Positions 14,091 to 19,953 of a stretch of DNA of 19,953 bases are shown piece after piece. The notes below the pieces were generated by a model. The model had not been told where the DNA came from, made no database searches, and worked only from the letters and a program-made list of their open reading frames with translations. The position numbers and the translations under genes were made by a program. The DNA is from Bacteroidales bacterium UBA4621 (GTDB taxonomy: Bacteria; Bacteroidota; Bacteroidia; Bacteroidales; Paludibacteraceae), in contig DGIN01000037.1 in assembly GCA_002387325.1 (NCBI GenBank), positions 23,749 to 43,701 on the forward strand. Reading direction: 5' to 3'. Each line of letters begins with the position of its first letter. Within the stretch, counting starts at the first letter, position 1.

Positions 14091-14135
14091 AAATAAAGGA
14101 AACTTTTTGCCAATGTTTCCTTTATTTAAGGAAAC
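14091..14135 (+). promoter_or_regulatory. Two overlapping, mutually exclusive hairpins before the helicase-nuclease gene
   Basis: AAATAAAGGAAAC (14091-14103) is perfectly complementary to GTTTCCTTTATTT (14115-14127), a 13-bp stem with an 11-nt loop. The same GTTTCCTT (14115-14122) also pairs with AAGGAAAC (14128-14135), an 8-bp stem with a 5-nt loop. They lie in the 94-bp gap between the methylase and the gene starting at 14162. A role as operator, attenuator or processing site is inferred only. Confidence 0.7.
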
Positions 14136-14161
14136 AATCAATTAAAACGTTAGATTAACCT

Positions 14162-16996
14162 ATGGCAGCAAACGAATTATTACGCCGACAGGTGTCGGAA
14201 CGCCCTATTATTTACGCCTATTCTGATACGCGTTATCCCAATATGCTCAAGGTGGGCTTTACCTCGCGCGACGTCGAAACCCGTATGCACGAGCATTACC
14301 CCACGTTGGTGCCGGGGCAGTCGTGGCACGTGGAGTTGGTTCGCTCCGCCATGCGGCAGGACGGCTCTGTTTTCTCTGACAAAGAGGTGCACCGTGTGTT
14401 GCGCAATGCACATATCCCCAACCCCGAAGGCGAGTGGTTCTACTGCACTATCCGGCAGGTGGAGCAGGCGATAGCCGCTGTGGCAAACAACGAGACAACA
14501 CTCCTTGCCCGCACACGCGATTTCCGTATGCGCCCCGAGCAGGAGGAGGCGGTGCGCAAGACGGCGGCGTATTTCCGTTCCTTTGCCAAAGACCCTGCCA
14601 ACGAGGGTATGACGGCGCATTTTCTCTGGAATGCCAAGATGCGTTTCGGCAAAACGTTCACCGCCTATCAGTTGGCACGCGAGATGCACTGGAAACACGT
14701 CTTGGTGCTGACTTTCAAACCTGCCGTTAAGACTGCTTGGAAAGAGGACTTGCTTACCCACAAGGATTTTGCCGACTGGATCTTTGTTGAGAAACAGGAC
14801 AACCGCGAGTTCAACCACGTGGATTTGACGCAGCGTTTTGTCTGTTTCGCCTCGTTCCAGGACGTGCTCGGCACCAACAGCGTCGGTGGTATCAAAGCCA
14901 CCAACGAGTGGATTCAGACCGTGCCGTGGGATTGTATCATCTTGGACGAATACCATTTCGGCGCGTGGGGCAAGAACGCCAAAGAGTTCTACAACAAGCA
15001 GGATGTCGCCAACCGTATCATAGAGGAAACCCGCAGTCTCTATGCCGAAGATGCGTCTTCCCGCAAAGAATTGGAAATTCGCGAGACGTTTGACGAAGAA
15101 CTGATGCCGCTTCAGACCCGCTATTATCTCTATCTGTCGGGCACGCCCTTCCGTGCCATCGCGAGCGGTGAGTTTATCGAGGAGCAGATTTTCAACTGGA
15201 CGTACTCCGATGAGCAAGCCGCCAAAGAGGCGTGGCAAGGGGCGGACAATCCCTACAAAGCCCTGCCGAAAATGGTTATGCTCACCTACCAACTCCCCGA
15301 AAAAATACGCGAGGTGGCGGAGCAGGGCGAGTTCAACGAGTTCGACCTCAACGAGTTTTTCCGTGCCGAGAACGACCGGTTTATCCACGAGGAGTATGTG
15401 CAGAAGTGGGTCGATTTGATCCACGGTGCCTATACGGAAAACATTGTTTCCGACCTCAAACTGGCGGCTGAGAAACCGCCAATGCCTTTCTCCGATGCCC
15501 GCTTGCTGGACTATCTGCGCCATACCTATTGGTTCCTGCCCTCCGTTGCGGCTTGCCGTGCGATGGTGCACTTGCTCCGCAAGCCCGTGAACCGCAAGTT
15601 TTTCGAGCGTTTTCATATCATCGTGGCGGCAGGCAGCGAGGCGGGTATGGGTGCCGATGCCGTCCTGCCCGTATATGCCGGGATGGGCAACCCGCAGGAG
15701 AACTACACCATTACGCTTTCGTGCGGCAAACTCTCTACGGGCGTTACTGTCAAGCCGTGGACGGGTATTTTTATGCTCCGCAATTCATCTTCGCCGGAGA
15801 CCTATTTCCAAGCCGCTTTCCGTGTGCAGTCGCCATGGACTATGCGCAACGAGTGGGGCGAAGAGGTCGTCCTGAAGCCGCTCTGTTATGTGTTTGATTT
15901 TGCCCCCAACCGTGCCTTGCGCCAAGTGGCGGAGTATAGTTGCCGTCTGAGCGTCAATGACCACAACCCCGAGCAGAAAGTGGCGGAGTTTATCCGTTTC
16001 CTGCCTATCCTTGCCTACGACGGCAGCAGTATGAAGCAGATTGATGCGGCGGGTATCTTGGATATGGCTATGTCGGGTACCACGGCTACCTTGTTGGCTC
16101 GCCGATGGGAAAGTGCATTGCTGGTCAATGTGGATAACGGTACGCTCAACCGCCTGTTACACAGTCCCGATGCTATGCAGGCACTGATGAATATCGAGGG
16201 GTTCCGTGCACTCAACCGGGACATCGAAACCATTATCAACAAGTCCGAAGCGGTAAAAAAAGCCAAAAAAGAGAAGGGCGAGAACCTGACACCCCGGGAG
16301 AAAAAACAACTGAGCGAGGAGGAGAAAGAATACAAGTCCAAACGCAAGGAGATACAGGAAAAACTCATCAAGTTTGCCACCCGTATTCCCGTCTTTATGT
16401 ACCTGACTGACTACCGCGAATATACGCTCTATGATGTAATCCGTCAGTTGGAACCCGACCTATTCCGCAAGGTCACGGGCTTGACGCTGTACGATTTCGA
16501 CTTGTTGGTCTCGCTCGGAGTCTTCAATCGCGAACTGATGAACGATGCCGTCTATAAGTTCAAACGTTACGAAGATGCATCTCTCGTCTATACAGGCATC
16601 AACACCCATGAAAACGAGAATATCGGTGGTTTTGATACGGTCATATCCGCCGAAACCTACCAATCGCAAGCCCCTGTCTTTCACCCCGAACCGATAGAAC
16701 AGCCTTCCAATCTGCACCCTATGAAAACAGAATCCGGGGACGCGGGCACCTGTAGGGTTCCCGCAAGCACCGGGGACGCGGGCGCCCCGCCCGCGGTAGT
16801 ATCTGCCCACAAAGAGCAAGAGCCATCCGCCCCGTGGCTGTCTTTGCAAATCGGGGATAATGTAACCCATCGCTCCCTTGGCAGCGGCATCATCACCTCT
16901 ATGGATAACACCTATATAAAAGTACGTTTTGTAAATACGGAAAAGAAATTCTATTTTCCGGGGTGTTTCGAGAAAGGCTATTTCATAATGCCCTGA
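14162..16996 (+). CDS. GIY-YIG/T5orf172 domain fused to an SF2 helicase, restriction subunit of the second cassette
   Basis: A 944-residue multidomain protein. Residues about 16-110 form a GIY-YIG/T5orf172-type nuclease-like domain (IIYAYSDTRYPNMLKVGFTSRDVETRM). An SF2 helicase follows: Walker A variant AKMRFGKT at about 158-165, Walker B LDEYH at about 261-265, SGTPFRA at about 326-332, and a motif VI-like YFQAAFRVQSPW. A lysine/glutamate-rich helical stretch follows (KKAKKEKGENLTPREKKQLS). After a Gly/Ala/Pro linker the protein ends in a small Tudor-like module, LQIGDNVTHRSLGSGIITSM to VRFVNTEKKFYFPG (about 894-944), like modules at the C-termini of UvrD-type helicases. It probably translocates on and cleaves unmodified DNA, with the two upstream methylase-like proteins providing self-protection. 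The linker coincides with a GC-rich repeat at 16734-16796. Confidence 0.87.
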   Translation: MAANELLRRQVSERPIIYAYSDTRYPNMLKVGFTSRDVETRMHEHYPTLVPGQSWHVELVRSAMRQDGSVFSDKEVHRVLRNAHIPNPEGEWFYCTIRQVEQAIAAVANNETTLLARTRDFRMRPEQEEAVRKTAAYFRSFAKDPANEGMTAHFLWNAKMRFGKTFTAYQLAREMHWKHVLVLTFKPAVKTAWKEDLLTHKDFADWIFVEKQDNREFNHVDLTQRFVCFASFQDVLGTNSVGGIKATNEWIQTVPWDCIILDEYHFGAWGKNAKEFYNKQDVANRIIEETRSLYAEDASSRKELEIRETFDEELMPLQTRYYLYLSGTPFRAIASGEFIEEQIFNWTYSDEQAAKEAWQGADNPYKALPKMVMLTYQLPEKIREVAEQGEFNEFDLNEFFRAENDRFIHEEYVQKWVDLIHGAYTENIVSDLKLAAEKPPMPFSDARLLDYLRHTYWFLPSVAACRAMVHLLRKPVNRKFFERFHIIVAAGSEAGMGADAVLPVYAGMGNPQENYTITLSCGKLSTGVTVKPWTGIFMLRNSSSPETYFQAAFRVQSPWTMRNEWGEEVVLKPLCYVFDFAPNRALRQVAEYSCRLSVNDHNPEQKVAEFIRFLPILAYDGSSMKQIDAAGILDMAMSGTTATLLARRWESALLVNVDNGTLNRLLHSPDAMQALMNIEGFRALNRDIETIINKSEAVKKAKKEKGENLTPREKKQLSEEEKEYKSKRKEIQEKLIKFATRIPVFMYLTDYREYTLYDVIRQLEPDLFRKVTGLTLYDFDLLVSLGVFNRELMNDAVYKFKRYEDASLVYTGINTHENENIGGFDTVISAETYQSQAPVFHPEPIEQPSNLHPMKTESGDAGTCRVPASTGDAGAPPAVVSAHKEQEPSAPWLSLQIGDNVTHRSLGSGIITSMDNTYIKVRFVNTEKKFYFPGCFEKGYFIMP
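16734..16796. repeat. GC-rich repeat inserted in frame in the helicase-nuclease gene
   Basis: CCGGGGACGCGGGC occurs at 16734-16747 and 16770-16783, exactly 36 bp (12 codons) apart, and each is followed by a short G/C palindrome (GCGGGC-GCCCC-GCCCGC in the second). It encodes GDAGTCRVPAS and GDAGAPPAVV. Composition is far richer in G+C than the flanks, like an intergenic palindromic (REP-like) element that has landed in a tolerant linker without breaking the frame. Confidence 0.65.
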
Positions 16997-17077
16997 TTGC
17001 TATAAACACGGGTGGATAGCATTTCCCTTTGGATACCCTGTGGATACCCTGAAAATCGTTGCACATTTGCATTACGC

Positions 17078-17108
17078 TTGCATAATTCTATTTTTTTTGT
17101 TACCTTTG
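17078..17108 (+). promoter_or_regulatory. Promoter of the tetR-family gene
   Basis: TTG (17078-17080), 20 nt, then TACCTTTG (17101-17108), the same layout as the gcvP promoter. The start would be near 17114, about 38 nt before the ATG. Confidence 0.75.
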
Positions 17109-17151
17109 CGGCTGATAAGATGTATGTTCAACCCGCAGACAACACCGCAAC

Positions 17152-17754
17152 ATGAAAGACAGAAAGGAATACATCATCACCCGTGCTATGGAGTTGTATG
17201 CCCTCAACGGCTACAACAACGTTTCTATCACCGATTTGCAGTTTGCCCTCGATATGGGGCGTGGGACGCTCTACTACTATTTCAAATCGCAGGACGAACT
17301 CTTCCAAGTCTGTATGGAACGTTATTTTATGCGCCCGAAGCAGAAAGCCTTGCAGCAGCCCGATACAATCCTCATTCCCGATATGATTCAGGCTATGCTC
17401 GGCTATCTCAATGGGCTACAGGACGCCTTGCAAACCTTTGACAATAAGAATATCAACACCACCAATGTGGTCAATTTGATGTTTACTGCCTACAATCTCT
17501 TCCCTACCCTCTCACGCAAAGCCAAACGGCTCTATACCGCCGAAATAGAACTCTGGAAAAAGGCTCTCCGCAACAGTATCCGTGCCGGGCAGGTGCGCAC
17601 AGGCGTTAATATCGACCTGCTGGCACTGATGTTCACCCACGTTAAAGACGGCTACGACAGCGGACAGAACGGAGAAACAATGGATTTTAGTATCTTCCCT
17701 AAACAGTACAACTACCTGTACGAATTAATCAAACCGCTACCGGCTAATCAATAA
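17152..17754 (+). CDS. TetR-family transcriptional regulator
   Basis: A 200-residue protein. The N-terminal 60 residues are a TetR helix-turn-helix domain: ITRAMELYALNGYNNVSITD, then FALDMGRGTLYYYFKSQDELF, where the recognition helix and the conserved YYYFKS are clear. The C-terminal ligand-binding and dimer part (about 65-200) is divergent and helical. It sits 161 bp upstream of, and in the same direction as, an acyl-CoA synthetase. A TGAAC-N4-GTTCA palindrome lies at that gene's promoter, so it may repress fatty-acid activation in response to an acyl-CoA. That is inferred from position, as for FadR-type TetR proteins. Confidence 0.92.
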   Translation: MKDRKEYIITRAMELYALNGYNNVSITDLQFALDMGRGTLYYYFKSQDELFQVCMERYFMRPKQKALQQPDTILIPDMIQAMLGYLNGLQDALQTFDNKNINTTNVVNLMFTAYNLFPTLSRKAKRLYTAEIELWKKALRNSIRAGQVRTGVNIDLLALMFTHVKDGYDSGQNGETMDFSIFPKQYNYLYELIKPLPANQ

Positions 17755-17795
17755 GGTCTTTAAGGACTTTAACAACCTTAACGACCTTAATCACC
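17755..17795. repeat. Tandem 9-mer TTAAnnACC and hairpin after tetR
   Basis: TTAACAACC, TTAACGACC and TTAATCACC follow one another at 17769-17795. In addition GGTCTTTAAGG (17755-17765) pairs with CCTTAACGACC (17776-17786) with one mismatch. It may end the tetR transcript, but there is no U tract. Confidence 0.6.
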
Positions 17796-17832
17796 TTATA
17801 GATATTCGGTTTGTATGTTGTATTTCTACACA

Positions 17833-17846
17833 TGAACACTCGTTCA
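17833..17846. promoter_or_regulatory. Candidate TetR operator TGAAC-ACTC-GTTCA
   Basis: A perfect 5+5 palindrome with a 4-bp spacer located 13 bp before the TACCTTTG box of the acyl-CoA synthetase gene, in the -33 region. This is a typical place and size for a TetR-family operator. Confidence 0.45.
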
Positions 17847-17858
17847 GTTAAAAAGCAG

Positions 17859-17866
17859 TACCTTTG
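17859..17866 (+). promoter_or_regulatory. Likely -7 box of the acyl-CoA synthetase promoter
   Basis: TACCTTTG matches TAnnTTTG. No clear TTG is 20 nt upstream, where the palindrome lies instead, so the promoter may be weak or regulated. The start codon at 17916 is about 45 nt after the predicted start of transcription. Confidence 0.55.
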
Positions 17867-17879
17867 CGACAACAATGCG

Positions 17880-17906
17880 TAATTCATAATTCGTAATTCA
17901 TAATTA
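17880..17906. repeat. AATTCATAATTCGTAATTCATAATT-type simple repeat
   Basis: Tandem copies of AATTCATAATTC-like words just before the acyl-CoA synthetase start. They are related to the repeat at 5949-5980. Confidence 0.6.
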
Positions 17907-17915
17907 TATATTATA

Positions 17916-19577
17916 ATGAGTATGGCAACGAAACACTATCTGGAGTTCCTGCAAGGAACAATGAAAAATCGTTGGAACGAGTTGGCGCTTACCGACTTGG
18001 ATAGCGATAATAAGTACACCTACGCACGTTTGGCAGAACAAATAGAACGTCTGCATTGTACCTTTGAGGCTCTCGGTATCAAACAGGGGGATAAAGTGGC
18101 TCTGTGCGGACGCAACTGCGCCAACTGGGGCGTTACGTTCCTCGCTGTTGAAACCTACAAAGCCGTAGCCGTCAGTATCCTGCCGGATTTTACAGGAGAA
18201 GGTATTCAGAACCTGGTCAAACACTCCGAGGCAAGCCTGCTATTCGTAGGTCCTAACGTAAAGAAAAAAATACAATTCGACACAATGCCTGCGCTCAAGG
18301 CGATGGTCTTTATGGATGACTTTTCGCTTGTAGCGGCAAAAGACGAAGAGACCGAAAAAGCCTTTGCACAATCAGGCGACCTCTTTGCGCAAAAATACCC
18401 CAACGGTGTACAGAAAGAGGATATCAACTATCCGACTGACAACCTCAACGAGTTGGCACTCATCAACTATACATCGGGTACCACCAGCACACCGAAAGGC
18501 GTTATGCTCAGCCACTTGAACCTCAGTGGTAACGTAGAGTTTGCTTGCAAGCGCATTCCGCACCGTCCAGGTGACCGCGTACTGTCAATGCTGCCTATCG
18601 CCCATATGTTCGGCTTGATGTTCGAGTTCCTCTATCAGGTATGCGATGGTGCAGAGGTCTATTTCCTCACCAAAGCCCCCACCCCATCCACACTGATGAA
18701 AGCCTTTGCACAGGTACACCCCTTTATGATCCTCACAGTGCCGCTCGTCATTGAGAAAATCGTCAAAAAGAGTATACTGCCGGTTATTAACAAACCCGTT
18801 ATGAAAGTGCTGTGGCATACACCGGGCATCAATATCATCATTCGCAAAAAAGTGAACGAGAAACTGATGACGGCATTCGGAGGGCAGTTGCGATTCCTGA
18901 TTATCGGAGGGGCGGCACTCAACAAAGAAGTGGAGCAATGCCTCAAAGACATCAAATTCGTCTATTGCGTGGGCTATGGTATGACCGAGTGCGGTCCGTT
19001 GATTTCGTACGAAGATTGGTATCGCTTCAAATTCCACTCTTGCGGCAAAGACCTGCCGCAATGCCACGTACGCGTGGATTCCGATGACCCGCAGCACAAA
19101 GAGGGCGAACTGCAAGTGAAAGGCATCAACGTGATGATGGGCTACTACAAGAACGAAGAAGCCACCAAAGCAGTCTTTACAGAAGACGGCTGGATGCGCA
19201 CGGGAGACCTCGGTATCATCGACAAAGACGGCAACATCTTTATCAAAGGACGTAGCAAGAATATGATTCTCGGACCTTCGGGGCAGAACATCTATCCAGA
19301 AGAAATCGAGGACAAACTGAACAATATGCCTTGCGTGATAGAATCCGTAGTCGTGGATAGGGACGGCAAACTCGTTGCACTCGTATTCCCAGACAATACC
19401 CCCGAAGGCAAGAAACTGCTACATGGTGCCAACAACTTCAACGAATTGATGGAGCAGAACCGCAAGGAACTAAACAAACAACTCCCGCAATACAGCCAAA
19501 TCACCGCCATCGAATTGGTGGCTAACGAGTTTGAAAAAACTCCAAAACGCTCTATCAAGCGTTTCCTGTACAAGTAA
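17916..19577 (+). CDS. Long-chain acyl-CoA synthetase (AMP-forming)
   Basis: A 553-residue adenylate-forming enzyme that activates a fatty acid with ATP and joins it to coenzyme A. Motifs: the phosphate-binding loop INYTSGTTSTPKGVMLSH near 184-200, the adenine motif VGYGMTECGPLISYE near 352, RTGDLGIIDKDGNIFIKGR near 428-446, the hinge KNMILGPSGQNIYPEEIE, and the C-terminal lysine in KTPKRSIKRFL. There are no transmembrane segments. Length is typical for the Bacteroidota FadD-like proteins (about 550). Start ATG 17916 or ATG 17922 (two residues shorter) cannot be separated by eye. Fatty-acid chain-length specificity is not determined; the call to long chain is by overall similarity. It probably forms a functional pair with the upstream TetR regulator. 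Confidence 0.93.
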   Translation: MSMATKHYLEFLQGTMKNRWNELALTDLDSDNKYTYARLAEQIERLHCTFEALGIKQGDKVALCGRNCANWGVTFLAVETYKAVAVSILPDFTGEGIQNLVKHSEASLLFVGPNVKKKIQFDTMPALKAMVFMDDFSLVAAKDEETEKAFAQSGDLFAQKYPNGVQKEDINYPTDNLNELALINYTSGTTSTPKGVMLSHLNLSGNVEFACKRIPHRPGDRVLSMLPIAHMFGLMFEFLYQVCDGAEVYFLTKAPTPSTLMKAFAQVHPFMILTVPLVIEKIVKKSILPVINKPVMKVLWHTPGINIIIRKKVNEKLMTAFGGQLRFLIIGGAALNKEVEQCLKDIKFVYCVGYGMTECGPLISYEDWYRFKFHSCGKDLPQCHVRVDSDDPQHKEGELQVKGINVMMGYYKNEEATKAVFTEDGWMRTGDLGIIDKDGNIFIKGRSKNMILGPSGQNIYPEEIEDKLNNMPCVIESVVVDRDGKLVALVFPDNTPEGKKLLHGANNFNELMEQNRKELNKQLPQYSQITAIELVANEFEKTPKRSIKRFLYK

Positions 19578-19618
19578 TCTCTCTTTTTATACTTTTTTTA
19601 TAAGGCGTATCCGGTCTT

Positions 19619-19656
19619 GGTAGTATCTTGCAGCACACAGGCTGCAAAATACTGCC
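19619..19656. repeat. Long imperfect hairpin after the acyl-CoA synthetase gene
   Basis: GGTAGTAT-C-TTGCAGC (19619-19634) pairs with GCTGCAA-A-ATACTGCC (19641-19656): 15 pairs including one G-T, one mismatch and a 6-nt loop. There is no U tract after it on the plus strand. Confidence 0.7.
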
Positions 19657-19799
19657 GGCGGGTATGACTACGCTCTTGCTGTGCATTTTCATAGACTTTT
19701 ACGGGTTTCCTGTATCGCAAACGGCGAGAGAAATAAAAGAAATTTTTTATTGCTGTCCGGTAAACGCAGCCCGAAGCAAAAAAGTGGCGTATAGGTCAA

Positions 19800-19866
19800 T
19801 TTGCAGGCTGAAAAATGGGTAGTATGTCTCTATGGATCATTTTGCAGGCTGGAAAAATGGTAGTAT
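19800..19866. repeat. Two copies of a 26-bp TTTGCAGGCTG...TAGTAT repeat
   Basis: Copies at 19800-19825 and 19841-19866, 41 bp apart, both start TTTGCAGGCTG, continue AAAAATGG and end TAGTAT; they differ by two single-base gaps. GTAGTAT recurs at 19620, 19819, 19860 and 19902, the last three spaced by 41 and 42 bp, suggesting a decayed third copy. Confidence 0.7.
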
Positions 19867-19953
19867 AAATTGCCCCTAAAAATCTCTCTGTTGGGGATTG
19901 CGTAGTATGCGGCTTGGGGAGCCGCGTAATAGTCTAAAAACACCATTCGTTGA

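Larger units (their letters stand above)
19578..19953. other. 376-bp non-coding end of the window with hairpins and repeats
   Basis: No convincing gene; a 52-codon ATG ORF at 19664-19822 has no family resemblance and runs into a repeat. The stretch holds a 16-bp imperfect hairpin (19619-19656), two copies of a 26-bp repeat (19800-19866) and a 6-bp hairpin GCGGCT-TGGGG-AGCCGC (19909-19925). Confidence 0.55.

Noticed and set aside
14180..15616. A 478-codon open frame on the minus strand opposite the helicase-nuclease gene
   Set aside because: It lies wholly inside a gene with clear nuclease and helicase motifs, has no recognisable domain, and is a by-product of GC-rich codon use on the other strand.
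19664..19822. A 52-residue protein beginning MTTLLLCIFIDFYGFP
   Set aside because: No family, no promoter or clear ribosome site, and its end runs into the 26-bp repeat; likely chance.

Overview
The window looks like a chromosomal segment of a member of the Bacteroidales. Housekeeping proteins are of Bacteroidota type, and several genes are preceded by the Bacteroidota promoter signature: TTG or TTTG, about 20 nt, then TAnnTTTG. Examples are TACCTTTG before gcvP and tetR, and TATCTTTG before the Crp gene. I cannot name the family or species from sequence alone.

Layout. 41-469 is a Fur-family regulator. 515-4704 is a defence block read on the minus strand: an Abi/DRT-like reverse transcriptase (3163-4704), a non-coding and highly structured stretch with its own promoter and terminator (about 2835-3171), and a type II restriction-modification pair (methyltransferase 1203-2780, restriction enzyme 515-1273, overlapping by 71 nt). 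4726-5248 holds hairpins, the RT promoter and at most one tiny ORF. 5249-6682 carries an HD-domain protein and a Crp/Fnr regulator on the minus strand. Divergent from these is a single-gene glycine decarboxylase (gcvP, 6887-9706), followed by a YitT-type membrane protein (9910-10824).

A second accessory block follows. 10894-11519 is a three-gene DUF3791/DUF3990-type cassette whose middle gene is broken. 11844-16996 is a second restriction-modification-like cassette: a small methyltransferase-like protein, an Eco57I-type NPPY methyltransferase and a large GIY-YIG/T5orf172 plus SF2 helicase protein. The right end is a TetR regulator (17152-17754) next to a long-chain acyl-CoA synthetase (17916-19577), then about 375 bp of non-coding repeats and hairpins.

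The most interesting stretch is 2781-3171. On the minus strand it has a consensus promoter at the end of the RT gene, at least five stem-loops, and a 19-bp inverted repeat interrupted by one base. One segment can pair either with the 5' part of the RNA or in a terminator hairpin. A further 10-bp hairpin abuts the methyltransferase start codon. It could be the partner or template RNA of the RT, lying downstream of the RT gene, or a riboswitch-like attenuator controlling the restriction-modification operon. The second cassette is also preceded by a terminator-like hairpin directly against its first start codon, with a possible competing pairing.
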